DNA of 47,554 bases from Candidatus Omnitrophota bacterium (GCA_023819255.1 JAMWBU010000013.1:1-47554); one strand, 5' to 3'. Shown: positions 32,221 through 39,932, numbered from the stretch's first letter. Notes: a model not told the origin generated them from the letters alone. Translations and numbers: made by a program.

Positions 32221-32935
32221 GATTGCGCTCCTTTTCATAAAATAAGAACAAAGAACTGATAAATCCAACTTCAAAAATGCTCGCGGTAATACTTTTGTAA
32301 ATCGTCCATGCAGTTGACTCAAAATTATACAGTTTTTCTGGTAAATATACAAGCAGCCCGATTGAAAAAAAATAAAAGAAAGCAATTACTATTATTTCAT
32401 TCAGAAATTTCCTGGTAAAAATAATGCCCATTTTGATTGACTGAAATATTTCTGTATCCTGGCTGAATAGCACTACCGGAGCAAAAAGGGATAGAACAAA
32501 ATAATACGCAGGAATGGCAAGCCAGACCAGCCATAAAAACGCAATGCTTGCTGCCGCAGGTAATGAAAGTTTTCCTGCTGCTTCGACAACAATTAAAAGC
32601 AGGCCTGCAAAAAAAATCACAAAAATGATAAACAACATCTTTATTAAAAGAAACCTGATGAAAAATTTAAGCGCGCTGGAGATAAAAATTTTATGTGTGA
32701 ATTTTATTCCCGAAATCGTTTTTTTCAGTGACCCATAAACGCCACATGTAAGAAAATTTTCAACCATAAGTATTGCAAGCAGGGATAACATCAGTGTTTG
32801 TTCATTTACTTTTTTGCTTGTGTACTCAAAGGTTTTTATCAAAAATAGAGTTGAGCAGGCGACAATAAAGAAAATCTTGATTCTATCCCTTGCTGGCGTC
32901 AATCCTGATTTTATGATCACTGATATATTTTTCAT
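32204..32935 (-). CDS. Integral membrane protein, unknown function
   Basis: 243 residues with about six hydrophobic helices (IKIFFIVACSTLFLI, LMLSLLAILMVENFL, LLIKMLFIIFVIFFAGLLLIVV, IAFLWLVWLAIPAYYFVLSLFAP, IIVIAFFYFFSIGLLVYL, ASIFEVGFISSLFLFY). The pattern, with a lead-in of GLTPARDR and a QSIKMG segment after the fourth to fifth helix, resembles uncharacterised DUF975/YciC-like multi-pass proteins. No catalytic motif. It overlaps proS by 4 bp (ATGA) at its start and porG by 17 bp at its end, so it is in one transcript with them. Function cannot be assigned. Confidence 0.6.
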   Translation of the reverse strand: MKNISVIIKSGLTPARDRIKIFFIVACSTLFLIKTFEYTSKKVNEQTLMLSLLAILMVENFLTCGVYGSLKKTISGIKFTHKIFISSALKFFIRFLLIKMLFIIFVIFFAGLLLIVVEAAGKLSLPAAASIAFLWLVWLAIPAYYFVLSLFAPVVLFSQDTEIFQSIKMGIIFTRKFLNEIIVIAFFYFFSIGLLVYLPEKLYNFESTAWTIYKSITASIFEVGFISSLFLFYEKERNHERNV

Positions 32936-34080
32936 GCAGGATTTTTCAAAGCGGAAATAAGGAATTGTTTCACATTTTCTATTGCGATATCGTGTGATTT
33001 TTTTGTTTTCCTTTCTAATATTTCCACTTTCCCTTCAGAAAGTTTTCTTCCCAGAATGATCCTGTAAGGAATTCCAATAAGATCTGCGTCAGCAAATTTA
33101 ACCCCGGCGGATTCTTCTCTGTCATCCAGAAGAATATCAATCCGTGCTGATTGGAGTTCATCGTACATTTTGTTTGCGATCTCGACCATATTGCTGTCTG
33201 ACATATTCACGGGAATAATCGTAACGATAAAAGGCGCGACTGAAACTGGCCATATGATGCCTTTTTCATCATGGTTTCCTTCAATGATTGCTGCAACAAT
33301 CCTGCTGACACCTATTCCATAACAGCCCATCACCGCAGGTTTTTCATTTCCGTCCTTATCGACATACACAATATGCAGTTTTTCTGAATAATCAGTGCCG
33401 AGTTTGAAGATGTGGCCTATTTCAAGTTCCGCGCAATCTCCCGTGGCTACAAATTCCTCTGAAAACTTTCCGCCAATAACGCCTGAATCCGCTGTTTGAA
33501 TTGTGACGGCAAGTCCGCACCTTTCAAAAATTTTTATGTATGCTTGTTTCATCTTAAAATAGGACTGTTCTGACTCCAGGTCTGTTCTGTCAAAGCTGTA
33601 ACAATCCTTCATAAGAAACTCTCTTGATCTGATGATTCCAAACCTTGGTCTGATTTCATCCCTGTATTTTGTCTGAATCTGATAAAGCATCACTGGCAGG
33701 TTTTTCCAGCTTTTCACATACTTTCTTACGATATCTGAAACGACTTCTTCGTGGGTTGGGCCAAGAAGCATTTCGCGATTATGACGATCTTTGAAAACAA
33801 TCATATCTTTCCCCATTTTTCCGTATCTTTTTGATTCTTTCCATAAAGATGCGGGTTGAAGAGCTGGCATCAGGATTTCAATAGCTCCTGATTTATTCAT
33901 TTCTTCCCTTATTATATCCGAGACCTTTTGCAAGACCTTCAGACCATGGGGCAGATAAGAATAAACTCCGGAAACAAGTTTATCTATCATTCCTGCCTGA
34001 TGCATCAATTTCTGGCTTACTGTTTCAGCGTCTGCCGGCGGTTTTCTCGATGTAAAAATAAAAGAACAGGTCCACTTCAT
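32932..34080 (-). CDS. proS: Prolyl-tRNA synthetase without the editing insertion
   Basis: 382 residues against ~570 for the bacterial-type enzyme. Class II catalytic core: GVYSYLPHGLKVL, LGPTHEEV, motif 2 around RDEIRPRFGIIRSREFLMKD (140-159), and motif 3 MGCYGIGVSR (251-260); the anticodon domain (VAPFIVTIIPVN...DDREESAGVKFADADLIGIPYRIILG) is complete. The ~180-residue INS editing domain that normally lies between GGxxSEEF and EIGHIFxLGTxYS is gone: GGKFSEEFVATGDCAELEIGHIFKLGTDYS (203-232) joins the flanks directly. The same loss is known in some alphaproteobacteria, where a free-standing editing protein clears Ala-tRNA-Pro. The gene is in frame throughout. A promoter lies at 34118-34145. 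Confidence 0.93.
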   Translation of the reverse strand: MKWTCSFIFTSRKPPADAETVSQKLMHQAGMIDKLVSGVYSYLPHGLKVLQKVSDIIREEMNKSGAIEILMPALQPASLWKESKRYGKMGKDMIVFKDRHNREMLLGPTHEEVVSDIVRKYVKSWKNLPVMLYQIQTKYRDEIRPRFGIIRSREFLMKDCYSFDRTDLESEQSYFKMKQAYIKIFERCGLAVTIQTADSGVIGGKFSEEFVATGDCAELEIGHIFKLGTDYSEKLHIVYVDKDGNEKPAVMGCYGIGVSRIVAAIIEGNHDEKGIIWPVSVAPFIVTIIPVNMSDSNMVEIANKMYDELQSARIDILLDDREESAGVKFADADLIGIPYRIILGRKLSEGKVEILERKTKKSHDIAIENVKQFLISALKNPA

Positions 34081-34117
34081 TTTTTCTCCCCTTTTCGCTC
34101 TTGAAGAATTACAAAAT

Positions 34118-34145
34118 ATTATACCGCATGGGTCCAGGATATCAA
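34118..34145 (-). promoter_or_regulatory. Promoter ahead of proS
   Basis: Minus strand TTGATA (34145-34140), 16-bp spacer, TATAAT (34123-34118), about 38 nt before the ATG at 34080. It overlaps the last codons of the glycosyltransferase gene, so proS and the genes after it can be transcribed separately. Confidence 0.6.
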
Positions 34146-35674
34146 TTTGAAGGACGGATTTTTCTTATTTCGTCCAGAAATTTTTTTGCGTAATGATGGT
34201 CGGATTTCAACTCCAGAGTTTTGACAAGTTCTTTTTCTGCATCAATCATATTGCCCTTTTGCGCATAGGCACAGGCAAGGAAAAAATGACTGTCAGGGTC
34301 CTGCGGAAGAAGTTTTTCGTAATCTTTTGCTATTTTTTCAGCAAGGTCGTTATTGTTTATTTGCAAATTATACACAATATTTGCTTTGCTCAGTTTTGCA
34401 AATATTCTCCAGTACATATCAGCAAACGATTGTCCGGGTTCCCATCCAGATATATATGCCCACAGGCCGGCCAGAATAAGCCATGCAGCTGGACGCAGAA
34501 ATTTTCTTGCTCTAATTTCATCTATAGATTGTTTTATCAAGAATCCTGCCGTAACTGTCAAACATGCAACGGCCGGAAATCTGTAACGGTCAGTGATGAA
34601 AAACATAATAACCCACATAATCTGAACTATTGTAAATGAAACAAAAAGGAAATTTTTTCTATTTCTTGCCGAAAGGAAAATTCCCACAATGCCAAGAGAA
34701 ACGATAAATCCAAACCTTACAAAAGCGAATTTCAAAGCCGGAATGATTTCCCTGGCGATATAAATGCTGAGGTTCTGTGGCCATTCATAACTGTTAAAGA
34801 AAAGAAGAAATTTCTTGAAGAATAGTTTCCAGAAATCAAATTCCAAAGGATGTAAAAGGGACCCTTTCGGATAACAGAAAAGCCCGACTGAATCAGAACT
34901 GTTTCCAATCTGCCAGTTTACCGGTCCATTTGTGCATATCAATACGAATTTTCCGCTTACCACCAGGTTTCTCATCGTCACGGGAAGCATTATCATAGCG
35001 CAACCAATAGCGCCGAGCGCAAGCGCCTTAACCAGATGTATTAATCTGGTTTTCTTTTCTAATGGAACGACAAGCTGGCTTTCAGGCCATAACCATAGAC
35101 CGATGATGATAAAAGGGATAAATGCAAGAATCGTAGGTTTTGCAAGCGCGGCAAATCCGAGAATTACTCCACTGAAAAACCAGGACGAACGTCTTTTTGT
35201 TTCAAGCGCTCTGTAAATAGCAAATATAAGGAGAATATTCAAAAAAATGATAAGTCCATCGCTCAAAATCGTAATAGAGTAAAGAATGACTGTCTGATAA
35301 AACGCATAGAAAAATGCTGCAATAATACCTGTATCTTCATCCTTAATTTTTCTGCCGAGCAGGTAGATAAGGAATATTACAAAAGTATCCAGCAGTCCCT
35401 GGATAAGACCCGCAAAAAAAACGCTTCCTCCAGAAATAGCATACAAAATTGCCAGAAAATACGGATAAAGAGGAGCCATATAGAATGCCTGGCCATCGAC
35501 ATAAACCGGGTGTTTTATAATAGATTGGGCCCATAAATGGAATGTTTTCTGATCGTGTTTGTCCATAAGAACAGGATTGTAAAATGTTGTTGAAGATATC
35601 TGTATCAGCGTGAATATTCTAAGTGCAAATCCTGTGAAAAGTATAGCGAGGATTATGAGTTTTCTATATTTCAT
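34142..35674 (-). CDS. GT39-like (ArnT/PMT-type) membrane glycosyltransferase with TPR-like tail
   Basis: 510 residues. About ten membrane helices in the first 400 residues with the family's early loop FYNPVLMDKHDQKTFHLWAQ, which has acidic residues near the acceptor site, and FYMAPLYPYFLAILY, GVILGFAALAKPTILAFIPF. Such enzymes move a sugar from a polyprenyl phosphate to a lipid or protein on the outer face of the membrane. The C-terminal ~80 residues (YEKLLPQDPDSHFFLACAYAQKGNMIDAEKELVKTLEL) form about two TPR-like repeats. It overlaps the epimerase gene by 4 bp. The acceptor is unknown. Confidence 0.82.
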   Translation of the reverse strand: MKYRKLIILAILFTGFALRIFTLIQISSTTFYNPVLMDKHDQKTFHLWAQSIIKHPVYVDGQAFYMAPLYPYFLAILYAISGGSVFFAGLIQGLLDTFVIFLIYLLGRKIKDEDTGIIAAFFYAFYQTVILYSITILSDGLIIFLNILLIFAIYRALETKRRSSWFFSGVILGFAALAKPTILAFIPFIIIGLWLWPESQLVVPLEKKTRLIHLVKALALGAIGCAMIMLPVTMRNLVVSGKFVLICTNGPVNWQIGNSSDSVGLFCYPKGSLLHPLEFDFWKLFFKKFLLFFNSYEWPQNLSIYIAREIIPALKFAFVRFGFIVSLGIVGIFLSARNRKNFLFVSFTIVQIMWVIMFFITDRYRFPAVACLTVTAGFLIKQSIDEIRARKFLRPAAWLILAGLWAYISGWEPGQSFADMYWRIFAKLSKANIVYNLQINNNDLAEKIAKDYEKLLPQDPDSHFFLACAYAQKGNMIDAEKELVKTLELKSDHHYAKKFLDEIRKIRPSN

Positions 35675-36639
35675 CTGGAAGAACCAATACAGTCAATAGT
35701 GTCCTTTATGATTTTATCAATTGTGCTGGATGGCACAAAACCTGTTAGTTTTTTCAGTTTCGTGATATCTGGCACCCTTCTATTCATATCCTCAAAGCCA
35801 TTTTTGTAAACTGTATCAGGTTTAACAAAAACAATCTCTGAACTGCTTTTTGTGATTTTCTTAACAATCCGGGCGAGATTCAGAATGGAAATTTCTTCAG
35901 TACTGCCAACATTGATAATCTGACAGTTTGCTTCAGGCAGGCGCGACAATTTTAAAAGTGCCGTCACAACATCCTGTACATGGGTGAAACATCTTGTTTG
36001 ACCACCGTTTCCGAAGATTGTTATTGGCTGGTTTGTCAGCGCCTGTTTTATGAATCGGGGAAGAACCATTCCATACCTTTCTGTCTGTCTGGGCCCCACA
36101 GTATTAAAAAGTCGTACAATTATGATATTCAAATTCATTTTTTCTGCGAAAGCAAGCCCGAGAAACTCATCAAGGGCTTTGCTGCATGCGTATCCCCATC
36201 TTTTTCTTGAAGGGCTTCCAATAATAATATCATCTTCCTCATTAAAAGGAACTTTTTCGTTTTTTCCATAAATCTCTGATGTTGATGTAAAAAGAACCTT
36301 TTTGTTATATCTTGAAGCGGATTCAAAGACATTTTTTGAACCCTGTATATTTATTTCAATCGATTCGAGAGGCTTTTCCAGAACAGTTTTGACTCCAACG
36401 GCAGCTGCAAGGTGAAAAACGAAATCTGTCTGAGAACACAATTGTTCAACGATATATTTATTAAGGATGCTATCAATGAAAAGGTGGAATCTTCTGTTTT
36501 TCAAATGATGGACTATGTTTTCAATTGAACCTGTAGAGAGATCATCAATAACTGTTATATCATTACCAGAATCTGAAATGAGAGCATCTACAAGATGCGA
36601 TCCGATGAAGCCCGCTCCGCCAGTAATAAGATACTTCAA
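35671..36639 (-). CDS. NAD-dependent epimerase/dehydratase (nucleotide-sugar)
   Basis: 322 residues. Start is a TTG at 36639 with a strong AAGGAGG 5 bp before it. Short-chain reductase fold: ITGGAGFIGSHLVDAL (G-x-x-G-x-x-G), DDLSTG, FHLAAAVGV, STSEIYG and the active-site YACSK (Y-x3-K), then FNTVGPRQTERYGMVLPRFI and FTHVQDVV typical of GalE/UDP-glucuronate-decarboxylase-like proteins. It makes or converts nucleotide sugars in the cytosol. The next gene (4-bp overlap) is a GT39-like glycosyltransferase, so a role in glycan precursor supply is likely. Confidence 0.9.
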   Translation of the reverse strand: MKYLITGGAGFIGSHLVDALISDSGNDITVIDDLSTGSIENIVHHLKNRRFHLFIDSILNKYIVEQLCSQTDFVFHLAAAVGVKTVLEKPLESIEINIQGSKNVFESASRYNKKVLFTSTSEIYGKNEKVPFNEEDDIIIGSPSRKRWGYACSKALDEFLGLAFAEKMNLNIIIVRLFNTVGPRQTERYGMVLPRFIKQALTNQPITIFGNGGQTRCFTHVQDVVTALLKLSRLPEANCQIINVGSTEEISILNLARIVKKITKSSSEIVFVKPDTVYKNGFEDMNRRVPDITKLKKLTGFVPSSTIDKIIKDTIDCIGSSR

Positions 36640-36665
36640 TGATTCCTCCTTCTTGACTATTAAGA

Positions 36666-36671
36666 ATTATA
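36666..36671 (-). promoter_or_regulatory. -10 box ahead of the epimerase gene
   Basis: TATAAT on the minus strand, 26 bp before the TTG start at 36639. The -35 at 36693-36688 (TTCAAC, 16-bp spacing) is weak, so only the -10 is convincing. Confidence 0.4.
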
Positions 36672-36727
36672 CCTGAAGAAACGAAAAGTTGAAAATATCG
36701 ATCGGTAAGCGGGAGAATTCTGTCATG

Positions 36728-36757
36728 TTGACCGACAAATATTTTTTGCTGTATAAT
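36728..36757 (+). promoter_or_regulatory. Promoter for the small basic-peptide gene
   Basis: TTGACC (36728-36733), 18-bp spacer, perfect TATAAT (36752-36757). The transcript would start near 36764, about 33 nt before the ATG at 36797. It is among the strongest promoters in the window. Confidence 0.7.
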
Positions 36758-36796
36758 AAAAGCCAGAATCCTGAACAATAACGCAAAGAAGGAAAA

Positions 36797-36871
36797 ATGA
36801 GAAGAAAGAAAAGAAAACTCAGATGGCGATCAAAAAGGGCAAATCACAGAAAAAAACCCGCAATGGGTTGA
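36797..36871 (+). CDS. 24-residue, very basic ribosomal bL37-like protein
   Basis: ATG at 36797, stop TGA at 36869-36871; an AGAAGGA ribosome site lies just upstream. The peptide MRRKKRKLRWRSKRANHRKK (then PAMG) has 13 Lys/Arg in 24 residues. The block SKRANHRKKP closely recalls SKANHGKRP of mycobacterial bL37, which is also 24 residues long and binds 23S rRNA near the peptidyl-transferase centre; that comparison is from memory. A strong TTGACC-18-TATAAT promoter serves it alone, and it fits exactly in the gap, stopping 2 bp before the convergent prs gene. Alternatives are another small rRNA-binding peptide or a chance ORF; promoter, ribosome site and composition argue against chance. Confidence 0.7.
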   Translation: MRRKKRKLRWRSKRANHRKKPAMG

Positions 36872-36873
36872 TT

Positions 36874-37803
36874 CTAAATAAAAAGAGAACTTACAGAGGT
36901 TTCTTCGTGTATCCTCCTGATGGCTTCTCCGAGCAGTTCTGCGACTGAAAGAACAATAAATTTTTCAGGAAGTTGAGGATGAGGAATTGTATCAGTTATA
37001 ATAATTTCTGAGATGTCTGATTCTGTAAGTTTTGGTACCGCGTGCCCTGAAAGAACTGGATGAGTGCAGCTCACAAGCACCCTCGAGGCGCCATTTTCAA
37101 GAAGCACCCGGGTTGCTTCTATCACCGTGCTTCCTGTTGAGATAAGGTCATCTACAATGATTACCTCGCATCCGTCCACTTCGCCGATAAGATGGGTCGC
37201 TTCAACTGAGTCCGGACCATCTCTTCTTTTGTCAACTATCACGAGACGAGAATTGATCCTTTTTGCAAACGCTCTAGCCATCTTTACGCTTCCGACATCA
37301 GGCGCCGCGATTACAGGGTTCTTCATACTCTTGCTTTTCAAATAATTTATGATCACAGGCGCGGCAAAGAGATGATCGACAGGAATATCAAAAAAACCCT
37401 GTATTTGAGGAGCGTGAAGGTCCATTGTAAGTATTCTCTGTGCGCCTGCAGCCACCAGAAGATTTGCGATAAGTTTTGCGGTAATTGGAACTCTTGGCCT
37501 CTCTTTTCTGTCCTGACGGGCATATCCATAATAAGGCACAACTGCGGTTATTCTTTGCGGAGACGCCCTTCTGAAAGCATCAAGCATAACAAGCAGTTCC
37601 ATTATGTTTTCATTCACTGGTGAACAGGTGGGCTGGATAATAAAAACATCTTTTCCCCTGACATTTTCCTCAATCTTGACGGATATTTCGCCATCATTGA
37701 ATCTTGAAACTTCAATCTGTCCCAGAGGTTTTTCAAGAAATTTGCATATCTTTTCGGCAAGGGGTTTATTCGAGTTGCCTGTAAAAATCAAACAATTATT
37801 CAT
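36874..37803 (-). CDS. prs: Ribose-phosphate pyrophosphokinase
   Basis: 309 residues from the ATG at 37803 behind GAGGAG; the start overlaps the glmU-like stop by 4 bp. It makes PRPP for nucleotide, His and Trp synthesis. Motifs: FTGNSNKPLAEKICKFL, SRFNDGEISVKIEENVRG, FIIQPTC, MDAFRRASPQRITAVVPYYGYARQDRK split over residues 84-110 (ATP flexible loop), MDLHAPQIQGFFDIPVDHL, and the PRPP-binding VIIVDDLISTGST. Position after spoVG and glmU matches the Bacillus order. Last gene of the 43.9-36.9 kb operon. Confidence 0.97.
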   Translation of the reverse strand: MNNCLIFTGNSNKPLAEKICKFLEKPLGQIEVSRFNDGEISVKIEENVRGKDVFIIQPTCSPVNENIMELLVMLDAFRRASPQRITAVVPYYGYARQDRKERPRVPITAKLIANLLVAAGAQRILTMDLHAPQIQGFFDIPVDHLFAAPVIINYLKSKSMKNPVIAAPDVGSVKMARAFAKRINSRLVIVDKRRDGPDSVEATHLIGEVDGCEVIIVDDLISTGSTVIEATRVLLENGASRVLVSCTHPVLSGHAVPKLTESDISEIIITDTIPHPQLPEKFIVLSVAELLGEAIRRIHEETSVSSLFI

Positions 37804-38549
37804 ATTTTTCTCCTCAGACTTAAAAAATATTGTTCGGCTCTTTTCAGGTCTTCCGGAGTGTTTATGCCTATTGTTTCCTCTGGCGCAGGGGTTGTCCATG
37901 ACGCCACTTTTTTTCCGGTCGATACGAAATTTCCTATAACATCGGTCAGATAGTATTCTTTTTTTACCGGGTCTGGTTTTATTTGTGCGAGGGCTTCGAA
38001 AAGAGCGTCTTTTACAAATATATAAACGCCAGCATTGATTTCCTTGATTTGTTTTTCTTTCTCGTTTGCGTTCGCCTGTTCAACAATTCTTATTATTTCG
38101 CCTGAATTATTTCTTATTATTCTGCCGTACCCGTACGGATTATCAATTATTGCGGTGAGAAGTGTGCAATGGGCGCGAAGGTTCCTATGCGTCTGCCGTA
38201 GAGCTTTTAATGTATCAGCTGTTAAAAAAGGGACATCCCCGCAAAGAACAAACACATTTCCTGAGAAATTTGAAAGAACAGCCTCAGTCATCATTACCGC
38301 GTGTCCTGTGCCCAGAAGTTGCGTCTGTTCGACAAAAGTTACATCTTCATTTTTTAATTCTTCAATCACTTTCTCCTTTTGAAATCCGATTACAACAATG
38401 ATTTTTGCGAGATCGCATTGTTTTAGTGTGCCAATAAGATGGACCAACATTGGTTTGCCAAGTATTCGCATCAATGTCTTTTGATTTTCCCCGCCAAGCC
38501 TTTTGCCGTATCCGGCAGCCAGTATTATTGCCGTTGTTTGAACATCCAT
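37800..38549 (-). CDS. glmU: GlmU-like UDP-GlcNAc pyrophosphorylase, nucleotidyltransferase domain only
   Basis: 249 residues from the ATG at 38549; longer upstream starts would run into the tRNA-Gln gene. N-terminal GlmU domain: ILAAGYGKRLGGENQKTLMRILGKPMLVHLI, VVVIGFQKEKVIEEL, VEQTQLLGTGHAVMMTEAVL, VFVLCGDVPFLTADTLKAL, NPYGYGRIIRN, and EINAGVYIFVKDALFEAL. It joins UTP and GlcNAc-1-phosphate. The left-handed beta-helix acetyltransferase half is absent, so GlcN-1-P acetylation must come from another protein. It lies 15 bp after tRNA-Gln and has no visible ribosome site. Order spoVG-glmU-prs supports the symbol. Confidence 0.85.
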   Translation of the reverse strand: MDVQTTAIILAAGYGKRLGGENQKTLMRILGKPMLVHLIGTLKQCDLAKIIVVIGFQKEKVIEELKNEDVTFVEQTQLLGTGHAVMMTEAVLSNFSGNVFVLCGDVPFLTADTLKALRQTHRNLRAHCTLLTAIIDNPYGYGRIIRNNSGEIIRIVEQANANEKEKQIKEINAGVYIFVKDALFEALAQIKPDPVKKEYYLTDVIGNFVSTGKKVASWTTPAPEETIGINTPEDLKRAEQYFLSLRRKI

Positions 38550-38563
38550 TTTTTTATGAAATG

Positions 38564-38634
38564 CTGCCCGGCGAGGATTTGAACCTCGAACCACGGCTCC
38601 AAAGGCCGGTGTGTTACCGTTACACCACCGGGCA
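38564..38634 (-). tRNA. tRNA-Gln (TTG)
   Basis: 71-nt cloverleaf on the minus strand. The acceptor stem TGCCCGG (38634-38628) pairs with CCGGGCA (38571-38565). D arm GTG...CAC; anticodon stem CCGGC/GCCGT with one C-U mismatch at the outer pair; loop CTTTGGA with anticodon TTG at 38602-38600; T arm CGAGG/CCTCG with loop TTCGAAT. The discriminator is G and CCA is not fully encoded. It sits inside an operon, 10 bp after spoVG and 15 bp before glmU, so it must be cut from a long mRNA. Confidence 0.94.
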
Positions 38635-38644
38635 AAATATGTCG

Positions 38645-39043
38645 TTAATTTCCTGTACTCTCTTTTCCGGTGGTGTCGCTTTGTTTTTGCTGATTATATT
38701 GTTCAACAATTTTTTTCTGCAGATAATCCCGGAATTGAGTGTTTATTGGATGAGCAATGTCCTTATGCTGCTGCGCCCCTGTCTTCTGATTTTTTTGCTC
38801 CGCCGTCTTTATTTCCGCGCCGCATTGTCCGCAGTATTTGTTTGTTACGGGATTCTTGAAATTGCATCTGGGACACGGTTTTTGCATCTTCCTGCTGGGC
38901 ATGGCTATAAAAAGGCCATTTTTACCTTCAATGACCCGGATTTCGCGGATGACAAAAGAATTGTCAAATGTCACAGAGGCGTATGCGCGTAATCTACTAT
39001 TCGGTTTGTTGATTGGCGATATTCTTGTTTCAGTTATTTCCAT
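38645..39043 (-). CDS. spoVG: SpoVG-family protein with inserted zinc ribbon
   Basis: 132 residues, against ~90-100 for SpoVG. The N-terminal part is typical (MEITETRISPI...LRAYASVTFDNSFVIREIRVIEGKNGLFIAMPSRK in residues 1-52) and the C-terminal part resumes at HKDIAHPINTQFRDYLQKKI (93-112). Between them, residues ~53-92 hold a zinc ribbon with Cys57-x2-Cys60 and Cys71-x2-Cys74 (CPRC...CGQCG) and a Gln/Lys-rich linker. SpoVG is a nucleic-acid-binding regulator; the ribbon could add a binding surface. AGGAGG site; overlaps ispE by 14 bp; followed by tRNA-Gln, glmU and prs. Confidence 0.9.
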   Translation of the reverse strand: MEITETRISPINKPNSRLRAYASVTFDNSFVIREIRVIEGKNGLFIAMPSRKMQKPCPRCNFKNPVTNKYCGQCGAEIKTAEQKNQKTGAQQHKDIAHPINTQFRDYLQKKIVEQYNQQKQSDTTGKESTGN

Positions 39044-39932
39044 GTTGTTCCTCCTTTTGCGCGCTTGTGCGATAACTTTCGGTTCTGTAGCGTCGACAGA
39101 GCCGGATTATTTCCGGCGAATTAATCGAAATATGCTCATCCTTTTTTCCTATAGCATAAACACCTCCCCCGGAGCCAGTAAGGATAAACTTTTTTCCTGA
39201 ACTTATTTCGAGAACTTGAATGATCCGCGCTATTTCTTTGTTAATCCTCAGCGTCACCTCCTCTAATTTGTTGAACAAAAATTTTTCCATTTTTTCTGTG
39301 TCCAAATTTCTCCACAGGTCCAGAAGAATTTTAATCTGTGAGCGGGCTTGTGTCAAATCAGATATATGTTCAGCAGCAACATTTTCATATACTTTTTTTG
39401 TCGAAATTTGAAATGCAGGCACAAATAACTCAAACATAAGAGATGGGAATTCTTCCAAAGGATATACAACATCGCCTCTCCCTTCTATTATGCATGGACC
39501 TTCATATAAGAATAGAGGAACATCCGAACCTATGCGGGCAGCAACTTCAACCAGATTTTTTTCATCCAGTCCAATATTCCACATCTTGTTGCATATTTTC
39601 AAAATGGATGCGGCATCGCTGCTTGCCCCGCCGAGTCCGCTTCCTGGTGGAATTTTTTTGTTTACAACTATTTTTAATGGGTTCTTTTTCGCTGCGTTCG
39701 GAAAAAGTGATGAAAGTTCTTTGAGTGTTTTTGTGACGGTGTTTTCTTCAGGTACTGTCCATTGCCCGGCGAATTCCACCGATGTCGTCTCAGAAAAGGA
39801 AATTTTTATTTCATCAACAAGATTTATTTTTTCTACAAGAGAACAGATGTTATGATAACCATCCGGACGTTTTCCTGTAACCTCGAGAAAGAGATTAATT
39901 TTTGCCGGCGCCAGTACTGTTAGTTTTTCCAC
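39030..39932 (-). CDS. ispE: 4-diphosphocytidyl-2-C-methyl-D-erythritol kinase
   Basis: 300 residues, GTG start at 39932 inside the grpE end (38-bp overlap). GHMP kinase of the MEP isoprenoid pathway, phosphorylating CDP-ME. Motifs: LAPAKINLFLEVTGKRPDGYHNI, the ATP-binding PPGSGLGGASSDAASIL, and IGSDVPLFLYEGPCIIEGRGD; C-terminal LTGSGGGVYAI. It lies immediately before spoVG (14-bp overlap), as in Bacillus where ispE is near spoVG. No ribosome site of the AGGAGG type; translation is probably coupled to grpE. Confidence 0.95.
   Translation of the reverse strand: MEKLTVLAPAKINLFLEVTGKRPDGYHNICSLVEKINLVDEIKISFSETTSVEFAGQWTVPEENTVTKTLKELSSLFPNAAKKNPLKIVVNKKIPPGSGLGGASSDAASILKICNKMWNIGLDEKNLVEVAARIGSDVPLFLYEGPCIIEGRGDVVYPLEEFPSLMFELFVPAFQISTKKVYENVAAEHISDLTQARSQIKILLDLWRNLDTEKMEKFLFNKLEEVTLRINKEIARIIQVLEISSGKKFILTGSGGGVYAIGKKDEHISINSPEIIRLCRRYRTESYRTSAQKEEQHGNN

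Noticed and set aside
31682-32245. Plus-strand open frame opposite porG
   Set aside because: Complement of a clear porG; no ribosome site or domain.
32932-34080. proS as a frameshifted or truncated pseudogene
   Set aside because: Motifs 2 and 3 and the anticodon domain are in one frame and complete; the missing part corresponds exactly to the INS domain boundaries.
38450-38992. Plus-strand open frame of 180 codons
   Set aside because: It runs across the tRNA-Gln gene and opposite spoVG, both well supported.
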